In this document: positions 53,101-63,085 of the stretch, piece by piece | Numbering within the stretch: position 1 is the first letter of the stretch | Layout: each line of letters starts with the position of its first letter | Assembly (NCBI GenBank): GCA_018136815.1 | Contig: CM030934.1 | Span: forward strand, 5,417,318-5,481,317 | Length of the DNA stretch: 64,000 bases | Origin: Isochrysis galbana | Lineage: Eukaryota > Haptophyta > Isochrysidales > Isochrysidaceae | Direction: 5' to 3' | The notes under the pieces: model-generated | The model's database searches: none | Seen by the model: only the letters and a program-made list of their open reading frames with translations | What the model was told of the DNA's origin: nothing | Position numbers and translations under genes: made by a program

Positions 53101-55628
53101 GCGCTGCGTGACGGGTAGCAAGTGGTGGCGCTTGGATTGTAGTTGATGGCCCTAGGGTCGGTACAACCTACTATAGTCACTGGGAACACGCATTTGCGCC
53201 AGTCGGCATATCTGGCAAATGGATCATAGTTCAGAGCCAATGACGACGTGCACCCAGTGTATTGGCAGCATGTTCCAGGCGGCGCAGGAGGTGGTGACGG
53301 TGGCGATGGCGGCGGTGATGGTGGCGCCGGAAGCGAGGGCGGCGATGGCGGCGGCGGCGAGATGGGTGGCATTCTTGGCGGAGGCGATCTTGGCGGAGGA
53401 GGCAACGGGGGCGGAGCTGACGGTGGAGACGACGGTGGCGACGGACCCTGAGGCGGAGGCGAGGGTGGTGGCGGTGCTGCTGGTGGCGACGGCGGGAGAG
53501 ACGGTGGTGCCGGGGATGACGGTGGTGGCAGAGGAGAAGGGGAAGCAGGGGGTGGTGGCGGCGCAGGGTCCGGCGGCGGCGGCGGCGGCGCTGGTGGAGG
53601 AGGCGATGGTGGTGGACTCGGAGGCGGCGGTTCAGGCGAGGGAGGGAATGATGGAGGTGGCGAAGGGTACGGGGAGAAAGGTGGGGGGGGACTCGGTGGA
53701 GGGTGAATGGGCGGACCGGACGGTGGAGGCTGCGATGGCGGAGGCGGTGAAGGAGGCGGTGAGGGGGGCGGCAAGGGCGGCGGCGGCCTCGGTGAAGGTG
53801 GTGGCGGACTCGATGGGGGAGGAGGGAACGGGGGCGGATAGGGCAAGTATCGAGGGGCCTTCGGTGGCGAGGGGGGCGGAGGGGACGGCGGATCTGGCGG
53901 CAGCGAGGGCGGCGAGGGCGGTGGCGGCGAGGACGGTGGTCGCCTTGGCGGCGGCGGGAACGGTGGTGGTGATGGTGGAATGGGCTGGATTGGTGGTGGC
54001 GGAAATGGAGGGTTGGAGGGGGATGGCGGCAGCGAGGGCGGAGGCGAAGGTGGAGGCGGCGAGGGTGGGGGTGGCGAGGGCAGGGGTGTATCGGGAGGTG
54101 GTGGCGACGGAGAGGGAGGGAATGGCGGGGGTCTCGGGGGGGCGGGGGGAGACGGGGGCGGGGGTGATGGCGACGGCAAACGAGGCGGCGGGCTTGGCGG
54201 CGGCGGCGAGGGTGGAGAAGATGGAGGAGGCGATGGTGGCGGTGGCGTTGGCGGCGGTGATGGCGGAGGCGGCGAGGGGGGCGGAGGCGAGGGAGGTGGA
54301 GGCGAGGGGGGAGGCGGTGACGGAGGTGGGGGAGACGGGGGCGGCGGTGTCGGGGGCGGCGATGGCGGCGGTGAAGGAGGCCATGCAGGAGGGCTAGGTG
54401 GAATGGTCTGTGGCAGTGATGGTGGCGAAGGTGGTAACGACGGTGGAGATGGAGAGCCAGGCGGTGGCGAAGGGGGTGGCGGCGAGGGAGGGGGGGGCGA
54501 CGGCGGTGGTAAGGGGGGCGGCGGCGAGGGCGGCGGCGGCGAGGGAGGAGAAGGCGACTGTGGCGGCGCGGATGGCGGTGGAAGCTTGGGGGGCGCTTTG
54601 GGCGGGGGAGAAGGCGGCGGACTAGGAGGCGGCGGCGATGGAGGGGGTAGTGTCGGCGGCGGGGATGACGGAGAAGGGGGCTTTGGAGGCGGAGGCGACG
54701 GCGAGGGACTCGGTGGCGAGATCGGAGGCGGAGGAGACGGTGGAGGGCTAGGAGGTGGATTTGGCGGTGGCGGATAGGATGGTGGTGCCGGTGGTGGCCT
54801 CGGCGGCGGCGGTGACGGTGGCGAGGGTGGCGGGGGAAATGGAGGAGGCGATGGCACAGTACCGCCTGGAGGTCTAGGAGGCGGAAAAGGCGGCGGCTTA
54901 GGAGAAGGGAAGGGGGGTGGAGCGGGGGGTGGTGCGATCGGAGGTGAGCGAGGTGGCGGTGGCGGTGGCGGCTCACGAGGCGGCGGCGGACTTGGACGGG
55001 GCCGGAAGGGTGGAGGAGATGGCGGCGGCTGAATAGGTGAGGGAAACGCTGGTGGGGGAAACGCGGGGGGTGGCTCTGTGGGTGGTGGCCTCGCAGGGGG
55101 CACTGACGGCGGTGGCATCGGCGAAGGCGGGGGTGGCGGCGGCGGCGGTGGTGATGGACGTGGTGGACGTGGCGGCGGCAGATGCGCCGCGCACGAGATG
55201 ACAAAGGCGGAGTGGTAGTTGGCCGCTTCCGGGTCGGTACAGCCAATATGGTCATATATGCACGTGCCATCATGGAACGTTGCTGATGCGTCGTAGTTGC
55301 TCGCGTCCGGGTTCGTGCAGCCTCCGTACATGCACGCTTCTGGCACATGCACATCGGCAGCGCTCCAGTAGTTGGCGGCAGATGGGTCCTTGCAGCCGCT
55401 CACAAGATACACGCACGCCCATTGTCTGGCAATCCAGACCACCTTGTCGGCAGCCGTGCCGGAGCTCTGGTAATTCAGCGCGCTTGGGTCTGAGCAGTAG
55501 AAGAGCGGTGGGTAGAAGCACTCCCCGCCGGGCTCCGCATTCGGGTGATAGTTGTCTGCCCTCACGTCGGTGCAGCGCCCCTTCAGTGGAGTGAATGCCG
55601 GCGGCAGCAGCATGAGCGTGGCGAGCAT
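50050..55628 (-). CDS. Giant proline-rich, GCxxPxAxNY-repeat cell-surface protein, single-pass membrane (frame broken)
   Basis: Two minus-strand frames, 55847-52200 and about 52450-50050, form one protein. In the G10 run at 52445-52454, one missing G would fuse them exactly: Pro-rich on both sides, ending ...PPPSPEPP then PPPPPSSPPTAPPP. I favour ATG 55628 (MLATLMLLPPAFTPLKG, a short signal peptide) over 55847, which adds a low-complexity leader. The order is: four or five Cys modules (GCTNPDASNYDASATFHDG, GCTDPEAANYHS), about 630 residues of (S)P3-4 repeats, two more Cys modules near 53,110-53,285, about 290 residues of Pro repeats, then a globular ectodomain. Further GCMDPTAVNYDSRAT-type modules precede a membrane helix (GVGAGVGVLFIVILLVAGLY) with a basic RRRKKF stop-transfer. 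The cytosolic tail runs into the N gap, so the last 17 codons are uncertain. It resembles pherophorin-like wall or scale glycoproteins in composition only. Confidence 0.8.
50101..50200. other. Assembly gap (100 N)
   Basis: Placeholder gap within the cytoplasmic tail of the proline-rich gene. The tail and stop beyond it may not belong to the gene. Confidence 1.
52445..52454. other. G10 homopolymer at the frame switch
   Basis: Ten consecutive G on the plus strand (C10 on the gene strand) is exactly where the coding frame changes. Eleven would keep the Pro repeat frame open throughout. Confidence 0.8.
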
Positions 55629-55847
55629 GCTGCCGCGGCGCGTGCGGAGCGCCGAGGCGCCGCAAAAGAGAAGGGGGGGTGTGGAGCGGGGGGCGAGAGG
55701 AAGCCCACGGGCGAGCAGAGGAGCCTGAGCGCGGCGGTTTGGTGGGCGTTCGTTCAGCAGCGGCTCTCCTCCCCCCTCCCCCCTCCCCTCGCGATATCGC
55801 CAGAGCCCCTGACGGCAGAACTCCCATGATGCGAGCCAATGAGACAT

Positions 55848-57769
55848 AGATCGTTGCTGGACTCCGAAACGCTGATAAGCCTTGTCCCGCCCAGATCTTC
55901 GAACGATCGATGCGCCCTGTACTTTAAAGAAGCCATTTGCTGACTTTCCCTAGATTTGCTTTTAATATTTGCCAGAGGGCCAAGAGAGCAAGGCCCGGGG
56001 ACCGACCTCGCCTCTTGGGGGACGCGTCAACGACACCCTTTCTCCTCTAACCTCTAACCCTCTCTGCTCTCGCCAGGTGATAGCTCCATCATGCGGGGGC
56101 CATCCGACCTCTGCTCCGAGTAATCTAATCTTTGGGGGTGTTCCTGTAGAAAGGGGAAGAGGCAGAGATAGAAATATGAGTGTGAAAGGGAGGGGCCTGG
56201 AGGGGGCGACGGTGGGGACCGGAGCAGCGAGCTGTGACCAGGGGGGGGGGGGAAGGGGGAGGTGTTCAACGGTGACTCCTCGCGGCCACATTCGCATCGT
56301 TCGATCATTCATCACGCCTACCTCAAGTCGCCCGATACTCCTAGCCCACTCGCAGCCACCCTCATTCTGTGACACGAAGCGCTTTGAAAGGCCGTGGCAA
56401 GACAGCTGGGAATTGGGCGGCGACGTTGCGCAGACTGCATCTATATGGAGTGGCACGTTGTTTATCTCGGGCTCAGTGTCCTTCTGTCGCCTCGTGCGCA
56501 GTGTTCTCGCCACAACGGCAAAAGATAACAATAAGCCAGGACCTCTGGCCACGCCACCCACACTGAGTAGCACTTGCTCAGTTCAGAGAATGCGGTGTGA
56601 GACTTAGGTTTCCTGCCTACAGTGCGTGGGAGCACACATCCCTGGTTGACGATGTGCTTCAGTAAGGTCGATGCAGCAACCATTCGCGCCATGTTGTGAT
56701 TTGTGATGCAGAGAGCTCGTTGGAAGTTTGTCAGTCGATCTTCTCTGCCATCTAGGATCTCACGACAACGAGGCACACATGTTGCACATTCAGACTTCAT
56801 GAACGTCGATTTATCAGCAGCACGGTTGCCATCTCTGCTGATTGTGGCTTGACAGATGGGTCTTGTGAGCGTGCTGCTTCATGGAGTGTTATTAGTCTCA
56901 CGACCATCGGGCAGGCCTATGGAGCACAGGGAGAGAGTTTTGACCTTGTGGGTACTTGGGAGCGATGAGACGCCGTCAATATTGTGCAGCACATGCTGAC
57001 AACGAGTGTACTCTTGATCACGTCTTCCGATCGAACCTTAATCATCTCGATTACACAACACTGGTCCTCCATCGAGCTGTGGTGTGCTCCTCCATCGTGC
57101 TGTGGTGTGCGGGAGCACCCCACTTTGTAGCCGTGAAGGAGGCTCTTCAAACTCACCCCTCCCGTTCTGCAATGGCGACATACAGGATGTCAGCAGTTAC
57201 TATTCGCCGTGCTGGACTTGTTTGAATAGAACACGCAGCCACTGCGAGTTCCCTTATGGCTCCACTAATTTGATGCAAATGTTAGCAAGTTATTCCTGCA
57301 GTTCAAAATGTTCAAAATCTGATTCCGTTCACAGGAGTAGTTGTGGGGACACAGGGACAGGGAAGTGAATAGCCCAACAAAACCAACCAACCAACTAACC
57401 GCCCGCCTGCCTCGGTTCCAAACCTCTTGTTTGCTTGATTCTGGAAACACCCGCGTGGTAGACCGGTAGCTTGTCACATTTGTTTTCCTTGCGCACGGCA
57501 TTGAAGGTGGCTCGACGAGTTCAACGCGCATCTACGTAGGCGAGGGCTGCATACTTGTGTTCTAATGTGCTTTGAGAATGCGTGGGAGCTTTCCTTGCTT
57601 GCAGTAACTGTCTGATGTCTTTCCATTGTGGCGTTATCCGCATGTGTGAGCTGCTTTTGATGTGCTTCGTGCTAAGCGCCCTAGTACTTTGTTCTCTATT
57701 TCGACTTGTAGCTCTGCCATGGCCTTGTGCATTAAACACATCTGAAGATTCGGGGCAACCAACTTTTGT
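55848..57769. other. Intergenic, no gene supported
   Basis: Contains a short direct repeat (CTCCATCGAGCTGTGGTGTG / CTCCATCGTGCTGTGGTGTG at 57069 and 57090) and several open frames without recognisable features on both strands. The minus frame 56800-56462 has a Cys-containing, helical look (CATCVPRCREILDGREDRL) but nothing assignable. Confidence 0.35.
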
Positions 57770-57786
57770 TTAAGGTGGTAGGTACA
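57769..57786 (+). repeat. Left terminal inverted repeat with TTAA
   Basis: TTTAAGGTGGTAGGTACA, pairing with 61768-61785 with one mismatch. Confidence 0.75.
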
Positions 57787-58290
57787 ACTATCGGCGGGGC
57801 TTCTACGGCCGATCCCATGGGCGGCGGCCGCGCTGGCACGGGCCCGCTCCTCTGGGGCTATGGCTCCGCAACCCTTAGCAGAAGGGCCGCTGGGCCGCGG
57901 CTGTGGAGAGCCATCCACCTGGGCCATGATCGGGCCCGGATGGCTGGTTCCTCCCATTGTCGCGATCGCCGAGGGTGGGCCTCCTCCCCCACCCCTCTCC
58001 TCGCCGCCAGCGTGGCAGCGAGGAGCGAGCGCAAGGCGGGTCTGGTGGGCATATGCGCGGCCTCTTGGGCGCAGAAGCGGGGCAGGTCGGCAACACCGAT
58101 ATGTGGGGCAACTCTCGTGCCGCTGGGCGCGCAATGATGGCCGCAGGTGCCGCGTTCTGGCGGCCATTCTGGCGGGCTCTCAACGTTGGTGTTGAACGTC
58201 TGCATGCGAGGCGGCAGAATTCGAGGTGGTGGCGGGCAGGAGCGGCGCTCCCCGGCTACGAGGCGCATGCAGATTCGTCCAGATTGCCTT

Positions 58291-58828
58291 GGGGCTCCAT
58301 GCACGGGCGTGGCTTGCTGTGCATAGCCTCCTAGAGTCCGCGCTTGGCGTCGGAGTTGAATATCGCCGGATATCAGCAGAAGCATGCGCAAGGAGTGTCC
58401 GTGCCGTACGTGTTGGTGTGAGCGCTGAGGTTGGTTTCAAGAGCTGTGAGTAGGCTCATATGGAAGATCAGAGTAAATGCTCTCTAGCTCATATTTTTTG
58501 GTGTATTTTACAGGCCCTCCCGGAGACTTAAAGGCGTCTAAGTCCAAAAAATACCCATTGCTGTCTTTTCTCAAGTTACCGTGGCTCAAAAGACGGATTG
58601 CAAGTCCCTAAAATTCACCAGAAAATATGAGGTAGAGAGCATTTACTCTGATCTTCCATATGAGCCTACTCACAGCTCTTGAAACCAACCTCAGCGCTCA
58701 CACCAACACGTACGGCACGGACACTCCTTGCGCATGCTTATGCTGATATCCGGCGATATTCAACTCCGACGCCAAGCGCGGACTCTAGGAGGCTATGCAC
58801 AGCAAGCCACGCCCGTGCATGGAGCCCC
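58291..58828. repeat. Long near-perfect inverted repeat (about 220-bp arms)
   Basis: Arm 1 is 58291-58511 and arm 2 58610-58828, with a spacer of about 98 bp. Only a handful of mismatches are visible (for example CAGCAGAAGC versus CAGCATAAGC; TTTTTTGGTG versus TTTTCTGGTG). It lies immediately 3' of the transposase stop, inside the element. A transcript through it would fold into a hairpin of about 540 nt. Confidence 0.93.
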
Positions 58829-58842
58829 AACACAACCTGCGA

Positions 58843-61698
58843 CTAGAACACGCACTCTTCGCACTCATCAAGCAACAGGTACCAAGCACCGTGCTCCACG
58901 GATGACAGTGAGTCGTCGTCCGCCGCTGTGGTGAAGTACGAATCGTGCGACAGGTAATGCGCGGCCGTTGTGTCATCAACGTCATAGTACACCAGCCAGT
59001 TTGCGACGTCCTCGCCATCTAGCTCAGTGTCGTCCATATTTGCTTCGAGGATGGTGCCTTGCAGCCACCCAGCTCCATCCCAATAGCACATCACCGTCCG
59101 ATCGGTCAGATCCTCTGTCTCAGCCGGTGGGACGCGCTGCTGTGGATGCCAACCGGTTGCACCGCTGCAAACCATGCCGTGCGCTGCAGCCGCGTGATCT
59201 TGGGACGACCCGGCACCTGATATGTCGGCATCCTCCCCTACTAGACTTCCCCCGTTGAGGAGGTTGCGGCACCTTGTCGACTTTGCATGGCACAGGTTGG
59301 TGCACATTGTGGCGGCTTCCCGGCAAGGGCAGCCACGTTGGCACGTGGCGGTGCACGTACACGCTCCTACCACACCTTTACCCTGCGCTCCAGAAGTCGA
59401 ACGGGACTTGCCACCGGTGTCGCCCTTGTACTTGTAGCGATGATCGGTCTTATAGTTTTGGCGTTTCTCAGTGAGAGATTTGCGCTGTTGGCTACGCTTC
59501 CGTTTGTACTCTACTGTTTTCCGGAACATGCTGCGTTTCGCTCTGACAGACACTCGCTGCATCCACTGCGCGCGCTGCGCAGGCCTACTCTGCAGGCCAA
59601 CGAGCTCGAAGAGGCGCGACTCCATCGTCCCGAAGGCCTCGATCCTGTCGTCTGTCTCACCTTTCAACAAGAGCTGCCTGCGAAATTTGTGGATGCAAAC
59701 GTTCTGCACGTGTGCCATAGCGAGACCAGTGGAGCAAACGTAGTGTGTGGGCCTCAGCTGCTTCTCCTTGGTTCTGTAATGCAGTGCAACGGTGCCGACG
59801 CGCTCTGAGGCATTCTGGCACATTGCGCCACGCTCCGGGTGAATCACACCATCGATATTGTTAAAGAACTTAGTCTTGAGCCACGCCTCCATTTCGGCCC
59901 GGAAGTCTGCACAATCATTCCACTGCCGGGACACGTATGGCTCACCGTTTGGCAATGTCAGGTCATGCAAGCGGCAAGTCCGTAGCTTGCCGGTGAGGAA
60001 GCCCTTCCCCTCGTGGATATTGCTAAGGTGATTCACCATTTCTTCGATCCCTTGGACTGCAAGGGACGACATTGATGGTAACGGAGACTGCATGTCCGGA
60101 GATTGCTCTGTGCCTGCCGCGGCTGCTGCTTCCCTCGCAGTCCGAGCCTCGGTCTCCGCTTTCGCGCGCCAGTCCTTCGCGCTGCGCAAAGCTGCCGATG
60201 TAGATCGCTGCCATGATTTGACAAGAGGGTGAGCCTGCACATTCAGACCGCGATGGTCTTTGGGCTGCCGCTTGTCCACTTCGCCTAGCTGAGTGATACG
60301 GTCCTTGCAACTGCACGTCTTATGAAGGCGATGTCCAACCTCGAACGCCTTTGCGCCTGCGTTCTTGCCCAAGTGGTTGGAGCAGTCGAAAACGCGAAGT
60401 TGGGAACAGTAGTTCGTGCGGCCGGTGGTTTGCTTCGCCTTGGCAAGCACTAGCGGGATCAACAAGTTCGTTGAGGCGTCACCGTCGAGCACGATACCGT
60501 CGAGGGAAGGACGAACACGCAGGTTGTACTTGTCAATGAGGGCGTCGAGATCGCCTTTCTCGAACCAGTCGACTATGTCATCCAGCATCTCGCCGCAGCC
60601 GATGGCGTCCATGGCCTTCGGAGTGAACTCAAAACCGCCCTTACCACTGAGCATGTCCGTGCCAATGCAGTAGTGCCGATACGCGAGGATGCCCCCGGAG
60701 TCGAGGTCACACATTGTGCCTGAGCCATTGAGCGAGTTGCGTCCACGTGTGAGCCAGAACATGTCGTTCGTGAGGACGAGCTGTTCGATTGAACCGTATC
60801 GTACGACCAAGTAGCGCACCAACTCAAGCATCTCCTTCTGCAGCTTCTCGATCCACGGTAGGAGCTTGCTAAGGTATCGGTCGAAGGTGTTATGCGACAT
60901 CACTTGCTCCCCTTGCGCGATCGCCACAGTTGCGTAGTCCGAATACATCTGCCCTGCGAGCAGGCACCCAAGAACCTTCATCACGATGTACTCCGGTCGA
61001 GAGTTGGTTTGCTTCCTCCGCTTTTGCTTCCGCCGATCATTCTTAGTCAGCCCATCGCCATCCTCATCCATTCCCTCCGAGCCCGAGTCCACGTCGAGAT
61101 TGATACGGCATGCCTTGCCCGTCTTGATGTTGATCATGTCCCCACACACTGAGCACATGAACGGGAGCATCACCGAGTGAATGGCCATCTTCGACTCAGG
61201 AGCCACCGGGATGAACTCGGCCGAGCAGCACTTTGACTGCGTCTTCATCGCGATGGAGTTGGCGAGCTCACGGACGTCCACGGTGGAGAACACGTCGAAG
61301 GCTGCGCTCGCAGTCGCAGCCTCGATGCGCGCCTTCAGCTCGCGCAGCTGCTTTGCTTCCTGGCGGTCGTGAGCTGCTGCCTCAGCAGGCGAGAAGATGT
61401 CACTGCGCCGGCGCTTGCGTGGGCCCGATGGAGGAGATGCGGCTGGCGATGCCCTTCCCTTGCCGCGTGGACGACCGCGCTTTGCTTGTGGCGCGCCTGC
61501 GCCATTCCGCATCGCCTCGGCTGCAGCTGGCCTCGCTGCTTTCTTTGGCCGGCCGCGAGGTCGAGGTGGAGGTGGGGCTTCCTCAGCCATGGGAAGCTCA
61601 TGGTCCGAGTCTCCATCCGGCCCTTCCATCACCATCACTTCCTCCTCCCCAGCCTCTGAGGCCGAGTCGCTGAAGGCCTCCGCGCGAAGTCGCCGCAT
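58843..61698 (-). CDS. Transposase: AT-hooks, Mutator-like catalytic domain, CXC, Tudor/agenet-like C-terminus
   Basis: 951 residues from ATG 61698. An upstream ATG at 61797 lies outside the terminal repeat. The N-terminus is acidic, then has two AT-hook-type cores (RPRGRPKK about 46-53, KRGRPRGKG about 73-81) and a basic RKRRR. A CxxC pair (CSVCG) precedes the catalytic region: TNDMFWLTRGRNSLNGSG (about 313-330), a LDGDAS second-acid motif (about 400) and DCSNHLGKN (about 437). The last matches the C/DxxH motif shared by MULE, hAT, P and Kolobok transposases. About 770-812 is a CXC (tesmin-like) Cys cluster: CTCTATCQRGCPC then CTNLC, CRN. The end (VMCYWDGAGWLQGTILEAN, WLVYYDVDD) resembles a Tudor/agenet fold. 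The frame is intact, single-exon and ends 15 bp from a long inverted repeat. Activity is possible. Confidence 0.85.
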   Translation of the reverse strand: MRRLRAEAFSDSASEAGEEEVMVMEGPDGDSDHELPMAEEAPPPPRPRGRPKKAARPAAAEAMRNGAGAPQAKRGRPRGKGRASPAASPPSGPRKRRRSDIFSPAEAAAHDRQEAKQLRELKARIEAATASAAFDVFSTVDVRELANSIAMKTQSKCCSAEFIPVAPESKMAIHSVMLPFMCSVCGDMINIKTGKACRINLDVDSGSEGMDEDGDGLTKNDRRKQKRRKQTNSRPEYIVMKVLGCLLAGQMYSDYATVAIAQGEQVMSHNTFDRYLSKLLPWIEKLQKEMLELVRYLVVRYGSIEQLVLTNDMFWLTRGRNSLNGSGTMCDLDSGGILAYRHYCIGTDMLSGKGGFEFTPKAMDAIGCGEMLDDIVDWFEKGDLDALIDKYNLRVRPSLDGIVLDGDASTNLLIPLVLAKAKQTTGRTNYCSQLRVFDCSNHLGKNAGAKAFEVGHRLHKTCSCKDRITQLGEVDKRQPKDHRGLNVQAHPLVKSWQRSTSAALRSAKDWRAKAETEARTAREAAAAAGTEQSPDMQSPLPSMSSLAVQGIEEMVNHLSNIHEGKGFLTGKLRTCRLHDLTLPNGEPYVSRQWNDCADFRAEMEAWLKTKFFNNIDGVIHPERGAMCQNASERVGTVALHYRTKEKQLRPTHYVCSTGLAMAHVQNVCIHKFRRQLLLKGETDDRIEAFGTMESRLFELVGLQSRPAQRAQWMQRVSVRAKRSMFRKTVEYKRKRSQQRKSLTEKRQNYKTDHRYKYKGDTGGKSRSTSGAQGKGVVGACTCTATCQRGCPCREAATMCTNLCHAKSTRCRNLLNGGSLVGEDADISGAGSSQDHAAAAHGMVCSGATGWHPQQRVPPAETEDLTDRTVMCYWDGAGWLQGTILEANMDDTELDGEDVANWLVYYDVDDTTAAHYLSHDSYFTTAADDDSLSSVEHGAWYLLLDECEECVF

Positions 61699-61767
61699 TG
61701 CTTGCGCGAGCGAAGGGAAAGGGAAAGGAGGGGGCGGGTGGGGGGGGGGGGGGAGCCGAAAAAAACC

Positions 61768-61785
61768 TGCACCTACCACCTTAAA
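61768..61785 (-). repeat. Right terminal inverted repeat with TTAA
   Basis: Reverse strand reads TTTAAGGTGGTAGGTGCA. Outside it the sequence continues GGATAGGTTCATGGAGCGCG, a dispersed repeat whose other copies contain TTAA at the equivalent place. Confidence 0.75.
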
Positions 61786-61905
61786 GGATAGGTTCATGGA
61801 GCGCGCGCTGCTCCCCTCTCCCCTCTTGCAATTCAGGTAGGCCGCTAGCGCGGGCGATCAGCCGCATGGACACGCCGAGGCGAGAAGCGCTCAATCACCA
61901 TCACC

Positions 61906-62040
61906 CACCGCATGGAAAAGCGTTCAATCACCATCAGCCTACACGTGGAACGCGTTCAATCACCATCACCCCCACCGCATGGAAAAGCGTTCAATCACCA
62001 TCAGCCTACACGTGGAACGCGTTCAATCGCCATCACCCCC
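61906..62040. repeat. 67-bp tandem repeat, two units
   Basis: Unit contains CCGCATGGAAAAGCGTTCAA, TCACCATCAGCCTACACGTG and GAACGCGTTCAATCACCATC. A degenerate partial unit precedes it from 61864. TTCAATCACCATCA recurs twice per unit. Confidence 0.9.
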
Positions 62041-62955
62041 ACCCTCCGCTCGAAGCGCTCGATGGCAGACACTGACAGCTACTCCTACCATGACCTTTCA
62101 GACATCTTCCCATCAGCAACAAACAACGACTCTTTCACGGCCGCGTCAGCTGCCGGCTCGATCGAGCTTCGAGCGGAGAGGTAGACTGAGGTTCAGAGGA
62201 TTGCAACGCGTGGCGTCGGAGAGTAGAGACGAGGCTAGCTAGCGAGCTAGTGGGAGAGAGAGAGAATGAGAGTGAGAGCTTCTTAGGTCCAAGGTAGACA
62301 CGAGGGGCTACGACGCGGGGACCCAAAAAGTTGCTGATCGCCAGAGACACACAAACTAAACCAAACGGGGCGAAAACTAACCACACTTGGACGGACGGCC
62401 AAGCGTCGGCACCAAGGCAACTTAGCAGCGCACGGACATGCGACAGAGGGGGGCGGCACAACGAGGGCAGACCTCGCTGGGGGAGCTGCGACCGAGGTAT
62501 AACAGAAGACAGACGACAATCGTGGAACGTTTGATGACATCAAGAGAAAGTAGGAGAAGAGGCGATATACCCATCAACGAGACCTTGAGACTTAAAATAG
62601 CTCACAGGCTAGAAGTAAAAGTCTGTCCTCGTATGGAATACGACAACCAACCTTTTGCTCTGGCTCTGGGGGAGCGAGTTCGAGTCTTCAGCGCGCTCTG
62701 CAGTTCGAGCCCCGCTCCACTACGCTCCTCTCCGCTCTTCTTCTACCGTTAAAATCTGCCCTCCGTCGCCTTGCCAAAAGACACGTCCTCCGCATTCCTC
62801 TGCCTGCTTCCTTGCCAGTTTCTTTCGCCCCGGTTTCCCGCTTGTCTCTAAATCGGTTTCACCGCATTAAGTTAAATGTTAAGACCAAGCTTAGAGGGGA
62901 AACTCCAAGTCTAGTTCCGTTACCGCAAAAATCTCGTTCATCTCTCATCTCGTCA

Positions 62956-63085
62956 CATCTCGTCGGGCCCTCGGGCCCTCGGGCCATCTCGTTCATCTCG
63001 TTACTCGTTACATCTCGTCGGGCCCTCGGGCCTCGGGCCATCTCGTTCATCTCGTTACTCGTTACATCTCGTCGGGCCCTCAGGC
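62956..63085. repeat. 55-bp tandem repeat, about 2.4 units
   Basis: CATCTCGTCGGGCCCTCGGG starts at 62956, 63011 and 63065. Units also contain CATCTCGTTCATCTCGTTAC and internal CGGGCCCT repeats. Confidence 0.9.

Larger units (their letters stand above)
57774..61780 (-). mobile_element. TTAA-flanked DNA transposon (Kolobok-like), apparently autonomous
   Basis: TTTAAGGTGGTAGGTACA at 57769-57786 and the inverted TTTAAGGTGGTAGGTGCA at 61785-61768 match at 17 of 18 bases. The shared TTAA (57770-57773 and 61781-61784) reads as the target duplication, with GGTGGTAGGTRCA as terminal inverted repeat. The element is about 4.0 kb and encloses one transposase gene that starts about 80 bp inside the right end. 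TTAA duplication excludes ordinary MULEs and fits Kolobok or piggyBac; the protein favours Kolobok. Confidence 0.75.

Noticed and set aside
52501..54777. Gly/Ala-rich plus-strand proteins opposite the Pro-rich gene
   Set aside because: They are the antisense reading of CCX/GGX proline codons. The minus strand has Cys modules, a signal peptide and a membrane helix; the plus strand has only low complexity.
56462..58167. Several short minus-strand frames with Cys or helical look
   Set aside because: No ordered family motifs, no consistent splice joins and partial overlap with the transposon end.
61795..61797. Upstream ATG as start of the transposase
   Set aside because: It lies outside the terminal inverted repeat and would add a C/G-homopolymer-coded Pro run. 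The ATG at 61698 begins a normal acidic N-terminus.
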